Shown in pieces: positions 54,775 through 64,000 of a stretch of DNA of 64,000 bases (the first letter of the stretch is position 1; each line of letters opens with the position of its first letter). The notes beneath the pieces were generated by a model. That model was not told the origin of the DNA, searched no databases, and worked only from the letters and a program-made list of their open reading frames with translations. This stretch comes from Hyperoodon ampullatus. Lineage: Eukaryota; Chordata; Mammalia; Artiodactyla; Ziphiidae. Where the stretch lies: the NCBI GenBank assembly GCA_949752795.1, contig OX457063.1:68967783-69031782 (forward strand). The letters run 5' to 3'. Both the position numbers and the translations under genes were made by a program.

Positions 54775-55247
54775 TAAGTTTCATATACACACACAAACTT
54801 GTACAACATTATTCATAACAGCCAAACAGTGAAACAACCCAAATGTCCATCAGTGGATGAACAGATAAATAGTTTATATCCACACAATGGAATATTATTT
54901 GGCAACAAGAAGAAATAAATGCTGGTATATGCTACAACATGGATGAAGCCTGAAAACATCATGTTCAGTGAAAGAAGGCAGTCACAAAAGGCCACATATC
55001 GTATGACTGATTCCATATATGTGAAATGTCCAGAACAGGTAAATCCATAGAGACAGCCTAGGGCTGGGAAAGTTGGGGGGTAGTGGAGAGTGACTGCTAA
55101 TAGGTATGAGATTTCCTTCTGGGGGGATGTGATGATTGCACAACTCTGAATATACTAAAACCATGGAACTATATACTTTAAATGAGTGAATTGTATGCTA
55201 TATGAATTATATCTCAATAAAGCTTCTAGTAAAAAAAAAAAAAAAAC
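54775..55247 (+). mobile_element. Older L1 3' UTR fragment with A-tail
   Basis: ACAACATTATTCATAACAGC, CAAATGTCCATCAGTGGATG, ATTATTTGGCAACAAGAAG and ATTATATCTCAATAAAGCTT, ending in an A-run at about 55231-55246. It follows the previous L1 by under 40 bp. The two are separate insertions of different L1 families. Confidence 0.8.
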
Positions 55248-55795
55248 TGTTGAAAGAGGTGGGCTCCACAGAGTAGGGTCTAGGAGTCTGGTGTGGAGGG
55301 AAACTTACATTGTCACCAGTCTGTTTACAATCAATATATAGCCCAGTTGGAAATATAAGGGGAGAAGACTGAGTTTCCCTTATCCCACTCTGGCTCTTTT
55401 ACAAATATAGGCCTTTTGATTCCCTAAACCTGCTAACCTCTATTTTTAAATTTACTTTGGTTTTTTAAAGAAAAAATAATTGTGTGGCTGCTCATAGATA
55501 TACGTCCCTGGGGAATCCCTGACATATACACCATGTTCAATCATTTCTGACCATTCCTGAGGTCCCTCTTGATTTCTGGAGGAATTAGGGTTATTGAATT
55601 TCAATACATTCCAGCAAACATTTACTGAGTGTCTGTCTTGGGGCAAGTACCCAGGCAAGCAAGGCTAGGCAAGGGTAGGGAGAGGAATAAGAAAGACACT
55701 CCTACTTCAAAGGGCTTGCCACCCAGAGGGAGAGAGACCTGAAAAAAAGGGAAACTCCAAGTACTGTGCCCTGTCACAAACACTGGCTGATCAGG
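55248..55795. other. No recognisable feature
   Basis: Nothing classifiable was seen. Confidence 0.45.
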
Positions 55796-55807
55796 GCGAT
55801 AATTTTA

Positions 55808-55990
55808 CCCAGTACTTCTCAAAGTAGCTACATAAAAATCACCTTAGAAGTGTATGTCAACAATGAAAATCCTGAGGCCCATCCCAAACTAGTGAACCAA
55901 AGTCTCTGAGAGGAAGGCCTGGGAACATATATATCAATCTAATGTTAACTGCACCCTGCCTGCAAAATGCTCCCAATTTGAGATGCTGAG
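55808..55990. mobile_element. hAT-Charlie (MER5-like) relic (probable)
   Basis: AGTACTTCTCAAAGTAGCTA, AAAATCACCTTAGAAGTGTA, TGAGGCCCATCCCAAACTAG and GAACATATATATCAATCTAA follow a common MER5-group order. Tips are degraded and no duplication was found. Confidence 0.45.
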
Positions 55991-57527
55991 ATTGTTCCCA
56001 GAAAATATGTGACTTGGTATAAATAACTAGATGAGCCTTTCCCCAGCTGCATTCTGCAGAATACCAGTTCTTCAAGTAGTTAATAGGCATTCACGGGGGG
56101 AAAAAAAATGGACTCCGAGATCAGATGACTTTGGGATATCTTTGGGTTAAATAAAATTTAATTGGTTTATTTATCAAAGAATGCTAAGAGACTTTAGTGG
56201 CCTACTGTGTGCCTTGAAAGGGCGCTGAATGTGGTCATTACCAAACTTACTTGACTAGGGACCCATTTTTCTTTCACATATGTCAGTGAACATACTAAAC
56301 GAATGGCTAGAAACGCCTAACAAAATTAAGAGAACAGAGATGCTCTGGAAAAATATTATGATCTTCTACTTCTTAACAGAAAAAGAAGCATATATAAGAG
56401 AATAAATTTTTTTTAATAGTTTTTCCTTCTGGTTACTATCTGAGCAATATCCCAAATGCCCTTCTGTGTAGCCTGATTGTCACTTGGAATAATACTTGTT
56501 TACTGAGGAAGGGGTTGTTTAAAAATAAATTTGAAGATTTCTTTGCTGAGAAGTTCCTCAAGGCCAAGGCTAGGGGAAAACAGCATGTTTCCTCTCTGGT
56601 TTCCAGAGAAAACATAATAGGGTCTATCAGGATGGGTACAGGGCCCAGAATGGAGACAGCTAGATCATAATTATTCTGCAGCCAGCTCCTGGTCCCTGGG
56701 GGTCCTAGATCTCTGAAACAAAACTATTTCACAGCCTTGGGATAAAGCCAAGTAATTTTCTTAGCCACAAATCAAGATCAACAGCTGGAAGACTGAAGCC
56801 TTCAAAACCTGGACACTGCTTCTATCCTGAGCTCCTTGGGTTAATTCAAAAGGCTTCAGAAGAAATGGCCTAGCTTCCCAATCTCAGCAGCATACAACTA
56901 ACCAGTCAGTCACCCAAACCAGAGTGGAGGGGTTCATCCTAGACCCCTCTCCCTTCCTAAGTTAGTTAGTTATTAAACCTGCTGCCTTTATGACTTGAAT
57001 ATTTCTCAGTTCACCTCCTCCTCTATTCCCACTGCTACTGCCCTACTTGAGGTCTCCATCATCTCACACCTATACTATTTCAAGAGCTTCCTAATTGGAC
57101 TCCTTGCCTCAACTCTCCCTCTCCGCAAATCTATCTTCCATTCTGACCAATGCACATCTGATCATACCACTTTCCGTTTTAAAAATCCTTCAATAGCTCC
57201 CAATTACCTACTGCAAATAATTTTCCCCAAAGTGTGTTCTGCAGAATACAAATGTAATACATGATCTACAATAAAGGGCTCCTTTGAAATTGGAGGCCAG
57301 TGTCATTATGTGGAGGTACAATAAAGAGGACTATCCATCAGTGTCTGATCTGTCCCTCAGTATTGCAGAAAGGTCCAATAATTTTTTGGAGAATCAGAAT
57401 GCAGAAGAAGCCCCAATCAGTAAATTCGGAAACGCTTCCAGAGTCTATCCATGTCTTTGGCTGGGGGAATCTCAGAACTTATTGTAACACAAATGTTTAG
57501 GGGACAATGGGAACTTTTTACACTTCT
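55991..57527. other. No recognisable feature (about 1.5 kb)
   Basis: Short frames only. No repeat family was recognised. Confidence 0.45.
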
Positions 57528-57541
57528 AAAGAAATGGTATA

Positions 57542-57812
57542 TAACTGCATCACTTTGCTGCACACCTGAAATCAAATAGTTGATTGTAAATCAACTATAC
57601 TTCAATTTAAACAAAAAAAAAAATTTTTTTTTTTTGGCCACACTGCAGGACAAAATTTTTTGTCCCAAAATTTAAGATCCCAAAATTGTGGGATCTTAGT
57701 TCCCTGACCAGGGTTCAAACCGGTGACCCCGGCAGTGCAAGCGCAGAGTTCTAACCACTAGACTGCCAGGGAATCCCCACCCCCTCCCAATTATTTTTTT
57801 AATTAAAAAAAA
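57542..57812 (+). mobile_element. L1 3' terminal copy split by a SINE
   Basis: CTGCATCACTTTGCTGCACA and GTAAATCAACTATACTTCAA are the end of an L1 3' UTR. It is a very short, 5'-truncated insertion whose A-tail was then hit by a SINE. Target duplication AAAGAAATGGTATA is identical at 57528-57541 and 57813-57826, enclosing both elements. Confidence 0.85.
57622..57778 (-). mobile_element. tRNA-Glu-derived SINE with internal hairpin
   Basis: Antisense. Head at the right reads AGACTGCCAGGGAATCCCC, with TTCCCTGACCAGGGTTCAAA in the middle. An inserted-looking part contains two near-palindromes, GGACAAAATTTTTTGTCC at 57648-57665 and the pair AAGATCCCA/TGGGATCTT around 57674-57697. It sits in the A-rich tail of the L1 fragment, and no separate target duplication could be defined. 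Confidence 0.8.
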
Positions 57813-57826
57813 AAAGAAATGGTATA

Positions 57827-58546
57827 GTTTACATTCAGAGCCTGATGGGTATACCCAAGTTTTCTCCAGGAAGGCAATCTTGAACTTCAAAATTATCCTC
57901 TTCAATTAAGTATGTGGAGGTGAGCTTTTATGCTCAAAGTATCTTTGCAAGTCCTAAATTAGGAGATGAAAATCAACTACCCTAAGAATCAGATAGATCA
58001 CTGCTGACAAAATTCTGGCTGAGTTTCCAGAACTAGGTATCTGATATGTGCCTCCCCTGCAATGTCCTCAAGATATCTTCCTACTAAACTACTCACTAAG
58101 TTAGACAAATCTTCAGTATTTGAGTTGGCTGCTGGCTGGCATTTTGAAAGCCAGCTACTCTATGTAAATGCAACACTCAAGCAAAAAATCTAACTAGTTG
58201 CACATCTTACAGTCAGAACATATTTTACTTAAAAGGGATATGAATCAAAACATTCATAGAAACTAAGCTATGCATTTCCTTATTATTTTTCTGTCTTTTT
58301 TGTATTCTTCTCTCTTTTCCTTTCTCTTAAAAAATATTTTGGGAAGTTCACCCCCACTAAGTTTGGAATGTGGCATGAAAAACTTTTTTCAAAGCTACCT
58401 TTATACAGTGTATATTTCAAAACCAGGGCAAAACAATATCACACTTATCAACATATTACTCAGTCCTAAGAAAACCCTGATAGTTATAATATCTTGTATA
58501 GTTTGCATAGTTCTTTATATTGTAACTTTGATCCAAGGGGTTTAAA
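57827..58546. other. No recognisable feature
   Basis: Nothing classifiable was seen. Confidence 0.45.
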
Positions 58547-58577
<31 letters not shown>

Positions 58578-58593
58578 CGCACACACGCGCGCA
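58547..58593. repeat. (CA)n microsatellite with GC interruptions
   Basis: Starts as pure CA, then CACG steps in the last third (CGCACACACGCACACACGCG), which suggests an older, interrupted array. Confidence 0.95.
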
Positions 58594-59614
58594 CCATTCA
58601 ATATACCACAGCTGATGAAAGCATCTATAATAATTATAAGATCTACCTCACCCTGCTTACAACACAACACTCTGTAGTAGCAATAATTAAAGAATCAGAG
58701 CTATAAAAATAGTATTAGAAGCTAATGTCTAAAAATAATGTATATTATTTTATAAGTAGATAAATTTTCAAAATGAAAACACTCAGCGTTCACGTAATAT
58801 GTTTGCCAGCTTAGCTTTAGTGTTTAAAGACTTAATCAGCACCTCTCTGTTGAGTACACCCATGTACCAAGCACACACTCTTCCAAGAGTAAACATCTGA
58901 ATCTTAGAACTTTATTCAAATAAACCTCAACTGAGACGCATGGCAATCATCATTTTATTCTTTGTTGTCTGAACTGGCTCTCTGCTGATGCCCTGGCACT
59001 GTTCTGTAAGCATAAGGACCAGCTCTCACCACTGAAAACAGCCTGGTTCTGACCCTGCAGACACTGCTAGAGGCAGAAAGAAAATCTACTCTGAGTCCTC
59101 TTTACCTTAGGAATCATCATTTTTAGAGGAGTGAGGCATCTACCATACATGGCAGGTAACCACCAGTATAGTGAGTAATCTGTCCCAGGGAGGGTGGTGA
59201 AGCAAAAGGCCAAGAGGAGCAACAAGCAACAAGAGAACGTTCTGCTCCAGACACTGGAAGGGCATGGTCTTCCCATCTCCCAGTGATGAATCATGTGTCC
59301 CATCCTTGGCCAACTGGTCCACCAGTCAAGGATTAGAGCTCTTCTGAACTCAGGACCTCCAGCACATAGTCAGTGTAAGAATCTCCTCCCTCTACATTTC
59401 TCAAGCTCTAACAATGGGAAGCAAGGGCCTTCATTATGCCCATCCTAACCTTAATCCCTATCCCAGCTTCCAGAATCCCACTAGTTTCACTTGCTTCCCC
59501 AAAAGAGACTTACAAAACTTCTAACTGAAGTATAAGGCACATACAGAAACATGCCATATACATGTGCAACTCAACGGATTTTCACAAATTTTACACTGCA
59601 TAACTGGCAAGCAG
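58594..59614. other. No recognisable feature
   Basis: Nothing classifiable was seen. Confidence 0.45.
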
Positions 59615-59629
59615 TCAAATGGACTTTTT

Positions 59630-59826
59630 TTTTTGCGGTACGCGGGTCTCTCACTGCTGTGGCCTCTCCCATTGCGGAGCACAGGCTCCGGACGCACAGG
59701 CTCAGTGGCCATGGCTCACCGGCCCAGCCGCTCCATGGCATGTGGGATCTTCCCGGATCGGGGCACGAACCCGTGTCCCCTGCATCAGCAGGAGGACTCT
59801 CAACCACTGCGCCACCAGGGAAGCCC
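59630..59826 (-). mobile_element. CHR SINE, short young form
   Basis: Antisense with a very short T-tail (about 10). Target duplication TCAAATGGACTTTTT identical at 59615-59629 and 59827-59841. Confidence 0.95.
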
Positions 59827-59841
59827 TCAAATGGACTTTTT

Positions 59842-60432
59842 AATAGACACACGAGGTCTGTTTAGCTTTACCAAAAATGGCAAAGTCTGGTCTCCAAGCT
59901 AGTATTTTCCACGGGCTTCGTATAACCTTGCAAAACAATTTCCGCTTTAACACTTTAAGGGAATACTCCTCTTAGCCTTCCCACCCCCGCTCCACTAAGT
60001 CAATACGTCTTTTAATAAGGAGGCTGTCATCAGAAGGGTAAAATCTCCCAGCGCTAATCCTTACTCCCACCAAACCTCCCACTGTTTTATGTGCTGGGAA
60101 TCACAATGTGATGACGTTAGGAGGCATCCTAAGAATTAATTCTGGTTCAGCCATGACAGTGGAGCGGAGCTGAGCCACAAGCTGGTCTCATCCACGCTTT
60201 TCTATATCTGCTCATTATCTGCAGAGATCTTAGTGTATTGCGGTGGGAGCCCGCACAGCTTAACTTCTCAAGCTTTCTCCACAAATCTAGTATTTAAATC
60301 TTTTATTTTCTCCCATTGCTAGACCTTGTTGAAGTAATCCAAATCTTAATTTAGACAAAACACTATTAAAATCCAGGTCACCATTTTCAGTAGAACTATT
60401 TTCACATATGAAGGGCAACACACATCTCCAAT
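59842..60432. other. No recognisable feature
   Basis: Nothing classifiable was seen. Confidence 0.45.
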
Positions 60433-60448
60433 AGAAAATGACCAAAAG

Positions 60449-60786
60449 GGGGCTTCCCTGGTGGCGCAGTGGTTGAGAGTCCGCCTGCCGATGCAGGCAA
60501 CACGGATTGGATCCCTGGTCTGGGAAGATCCCACATGCCCTGGAGCAACTAAGCCCGTGCGCCACAGCTACTGAAGCCCGCGCGCCTAGAGTCCAAGCTC
60601 CGCAACAAGAGAAGCCACCGCAATGAGAAGCCCGTGCACCACAATCAAGAGTAGCCCCCGCTTGCTGTAACTAGAGAAAGCCCACGCACATCAACAAAGA
60701 CTCAACGCAGCCGTAAATAAATAGATAGATAGATAGATATAGATAGATAGATAAGTAAATAAATTTATTTTCAAAAGAAAAGAAAA
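60449..60786 (+). mobile_element. CHR SINE, long form with (ATAG)n tail
   Basis: Complete long body. The tail has become an ATAG array at 60720-60753 followed by A-rich sequence. Target duplication AGAAAATGACCAA identical at 60433-60445 and 60787-60799, possibly extending three bases further with mismatch. The B-box region is altered (CACGGATTGGATCCC). Confidence 0.94.
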
Positions 60787-60944
60787 AGAAAATGACCAAC
60801 AGCAGCACCTCGAGCTTCACTGGCATCTTCAGAGGTATGTTTTAGGAATGTCTTCCGAGTACATGCTTTCATCTGTTGACATGAATATACTCAGAGAAGG
60901 CCCAATAACAATGTGCATGAAAGTAGCATCCTCTCCAGATCAGC

Positions 60945-61345
60945 CTCCACTCCTCCCCACTCTACTCTTACACTGCATGGCTGACCTATAAGCCCTACTC
61001 TTTGGTTTCTGGTTGGGTTTGGCCAGTGGGAGCCCCAACAGAGTCCAGAGTGAGGGGAGAGAATGAGTTTCCCTAGCTTCCTCCCCGTGGGATGCCCTCA
61101 GGCTGGCTGCAACCCTCCACAGGCAAAGCTGCATCCTTCTCGAGGTAGCCTTCTTGACAGGACTCAGTCCTCCTAGGTTTCCATAACCACGCCTTTTTCT
61201 GGTCCCATTAAGCCTAAGGGTGGTAACAGCTCTGCAGTTACCAGACCTCGTGCTTTCCTTACACCCTACCAACACCTTTTCAATTTATTAAACCCTCTCA
61301 AATTGTCCTAATTTGAGGATGCTATCTGTTTTTTGTAGAGATTCT
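60945..61345. mobile_element. Ancient interspersed repeat, family not assigned
   Basis: AGCCTAAGGGTGGTAACAGC, AATTTATTAAACCCTCTCAA and TTGAGGATGCTATCTGTTTT, ending GATTGATACAA, is a sequence order I recognise from a dispersed old mammalian repeat. I cannot name it. The end pattern would suit an LTR. Confidence 0.4.
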
Positions 61346-61644
61346 GATTGATACAAGGACCTCTCGCCCCCCCTACTCAGAACGTGTCGTTTCCTTTTAC
61401 CTTTGACAAATATTGCTATCCATTTTTACCTTTTAAAAATATCACTACTGAATCATGCAAATGTTTTCCTGGATTGGAAGCTCATGGAAATGAACTGAAA
61501 ATACGAAAGAATAAAAATGGAACTTTGGTCACTCTTGGCTAGGGCCAAATGTAGCATCGACATGCAAATGTCATCAAGACCTGCATACAAATAATGAAGA
61601 CGCCAACATTTTCCTAAAACACAAAACCTCTTTCTGACATTCTG
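61346..61644. other. No recognisable feature
   Basis: Nothing classifiable was seen. Confidence 0.45.
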
Positions 61645-61654
61645 TAACACTGAG

Positions 61655-61872
61655 GGGTTTTTTTTTGTTTTTGTTTTTTTGCCGTACACGGGCCTCTCAC
61701 TGTTGCGGCCTCTCCCGTTGCGGAGCACAGGATCCAGACACGCAGGCTCAGCGGCCATGGCTCACGGGCCCAGCCGCTCCGCGGCATGTGGGATCTTCCC
61801 AGACCGGGGCACGAACCTGTGTCCCCTGCACCGGCAGGCGGACTCTCAACCACTGCGCCACCAGGGAAGCCC
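61655..61872 (-). mobile_element. CHR SINE, short young form
   Basis: Antisense. The tail reads TTTTTTTTTGTTTTTGTTTT. Target duplication TAACACTGAG identical at 61645-61654 and 61873-61882. Confidence 0.94.
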
Positions 61873-62209
61873 TAACACTGAGTTTTTAATGTTCGTTTAA
61901 GTTTTATGGATGCACTATCATTTTAATCCGTCAAGGATTGGGGATTTCAAATCCTATCAGAAAGCAATAGCAAACAAAAAAGCTTGAAAGAAATTGCAAC
62001 TTTAATCTGGATTCCAAGTTAGATAAAGGTCTCACCATTTGCATCAGAGAGCAATCTAGTCTCTATCTTGGATATTCTCCCAACTCCCAACTGCTTTGTT
62101 AGCTGTCAAGCAAGCACCATACAAAATAATTTGCTTATATCACCCTTCAGTGGTTTATTCCAATTTTTAATATTATTAACCCTGGTATTCAGCACTGTAA
62201 AAAGAACAC

Positions 62210-62335
62210 TGCTCTAGAAAGAGATGTGAGGAGGTTCTAGGGCCAGTTCCACCACAAATTGTCTGGTTCATTCTGCACAAGTTGCCTCATCACTTTTGAA
62301 CCTCAGTTTTTTCATTTATGAAATGAAGTACGGGG
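62210..62335 (-). mobile_element. MIR SINE, antisense
   Basis: CTAGGGCCAGTTCCACCACA, GCACAAGTTGCCTCATCAC and CCTCAGTTTTTTCATTTATG are in MIR order. Confidence 0.65.
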
Positions 62336-62569
62336 GCGGGGGGGTGGATGCAACTTCTCAAATCTTTGTGAGTTTTTTTAAATAACATTACAACAGAGAG
62401 TAAATAAATTCTTCTTATGGAATCTGGAAGCCTCAGCCTAACGCTGCTTCCCTTGATCGAGAAAGTTCTTTGAAGTCTTTTATTTCACAATAAAATTTTG
62501 AGCTAATTTGGTTTATTCTCAATCAAAAAAGAATGTTTATATTTATTTTAATATAAAAATGTTTTACAA

Positions 62570-63125
62570 TACTCACCAATATCTATAAATCTTAAAATGT
62601 ACTAACCTATCAATTTCACTTCTAGGAAACTTTTTTGGGGAAATGCTCCATGTGTATACAAAGATTCATATGTAAGAATATTAATCATAACATTTATCTG
62701 CAGGATTGAAAATGGGGAATATTCTAAATCTATCAATGGGCTAAATTCATTATGGTAAATCCACCCTACACAGTCATTATGTCATTCAGTTATTAAAAAG
62801 AATAAATTGTTAGGGAAAAACACCCATGGTACATTTTTAGGTAAAGAAAGCCAAGTCACAGAATAGTATTTATGATGATCTCATTTATATTTTTTAAAAT
62901 TACAAATAGCATATATGTGCTTGTAAGTATGTTTTTCTAAATATCCATGTCTATCAATGTATAGAAAAAAGGTCTGAATGGATAACCACTGAATTGCTAA
63001 GAACAGCTACCTTTGAGGAAGGGACTAGGTTGGGAGATAGTCAAGGAAGACAAATTTTTCACACTATATGGTTTTTTTACTGCTTAAATATTTTTTTCCT
63101 AAATACCTCATTTCACTGAATTTAA
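62570..63125 (+). mobile_element. Old L1 (L1M-type) 3' end
   Basis: ATCAATTTCACTTCTAGGAA, TACAAAGATTCATATGTAAG, CATTCAGTTATTAAAAAGAA, AGTCACAGAATAGTATTTAT and AAAAGGTCTGAATGGATAAC follow the L1M 3' order. Heavily diverged, without a frame. Confidence 0.7.
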
Positions 63126-64000
63126 GATAACAATGATTTTAAGACTCAACATCAGATTATGTATCACTAGGGGAAAAAGCTACCAATAAAACTATGAGAT
63201 ACCGTTAATTTTAAGATGTAGCCCAATTTTAGATGTATCAAAATGTGTGTGTGAGGGGGTATATGCCTCAGGGTCAATAAAATACACTACATGACCTCAG
63301 AAATTGTTACAATATAGAAGAAAACTAACATTGGGACTCTAGAAAGACACATCATATCTTATGTACCAAATATTTGGGTTTTAGTCAGCTAATAATTAAA
63401 TGTGACTATCAAGGATCTTTTCTTTGTAAAATCAAGTATCGACATAGCATTTTCGGACCTGTGTGGTTTTAATTCTTACTCTATTCTGCAGCATCTTCAC
63501 ACTTCACAGCAGGCCCTGTGCATCGTGATAACTAGGAAGTGTTCTGCGTTTCCCTACCTTATCAATTTCACCGACATAATAGAAATATATAACTCCATCC
63601 CTATATTCTAAGCAACAACAACATGATCAAATGTGAGATTATTTGAAAGTCTAATAATAAATTCTTAATTCTACCTCTTGGATCAATAGAGCCATTGAAT
63701 CAAATAAACCCCAAGACATTAATCTCTGGAACATCATTTGAAATTAAATATTAAGCTATCAATAATGACTCTTTGGAAATAAACTGGGGAACTAATTTGT
63801 TTACTCACTAACTATTTTAGCATGATGGTCATCACATTTTTCTAGCTTGTTGATAAATATTTGCCTCCAACTCTTACTTCATTCAAACACTCAGAGAATA
63901 TCTGATTCGTGGCTGAAGTAAACATTCTTTACTTTTTCACCTTGGTGGCCTTTCACTTTATCATAGAGGAAAATCAAACAGATCAGGCACAGTCACTCCT
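63126..64000. other. No recognisable feature
   Basis: AT-rich end of the window. The frame at 63402-63611 has no domain. Confidence 0.45.

Overview
The window is vertebrate nuclear DNA, most probably from a cetacean (dolphin or whale). The main evidence is 24 tRNA-Glu-derived SINEs of the CHR type (cetacean/hippo/ruminant). Twelve of them belong to a short, ~200 bp, low-divergence form that I know from cetacean genomes. The L1 elements are of the cetartiodactyl type, and there is a mariner end of a type I know from ruminants. Species cannot be fixed from the sequence alone.

I found no convincing host protein-coding gene, tRNA, rRNA or CRISPR-like array. Open reading frames over 100 codons are either L1 ORF1/ORF2 remains, readings through SINEs or an L2 relict, or short isolated frames without recognisable domains. 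The window reads as intergenic or deep-intronic sequence shaped by several generations of transposition. Small exons cannot be excluded by eye.

Layout. 1-8.2 kb: mostly unrecognised sequence with CHR SINEs, L2 3' ends, a CA microsatellite and an old L1 tail. 8.28-13.14 kb: a nested locus, with a MER5A-like element beside an old L1 3' end, a younger 3.9 kb L1 inside that, and a CHR SINE inside the younger L1. 13-19 kb: CHR SINEs, an unclassified poly-T-led block (15.1-15.6 kb) and a MaLR-type LTR. 19.28-19.49 kb: a perfect 22 bp inverted repeat. 20.4-23.1 kb: an antisense L2 relict split by a hAT-like DNA element. 25-31 kb: CHR SINEs, including two side by side, a solo MaLR LTR and a MIR. 31.4-37.15 kb: a near full-length antisense L1 with a CpG-rich 5' UTR, a broken ORF1, and an ORF2 with an in-frame internal deletion. 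38-46 kb: CHR SINEs, a mariner end, L2 relics and a solo MLT1-type LTR with a perfect 5 bp target duplication. 46-64 kb: further L2, L1, MIR and CHR insertions, several of them nested.

The parts do not form a cooperating gene system. They are parasites and their remains, and the nesting gives relative ages: MIR, L2 and MaLR oldest, then old L1 and hAT, then mariner and younger L1, then the CHR SINEs. The L1s are the probable source of the machinery that moved the SINEs (established for tRNA-derived SINEs in general, inferred here).
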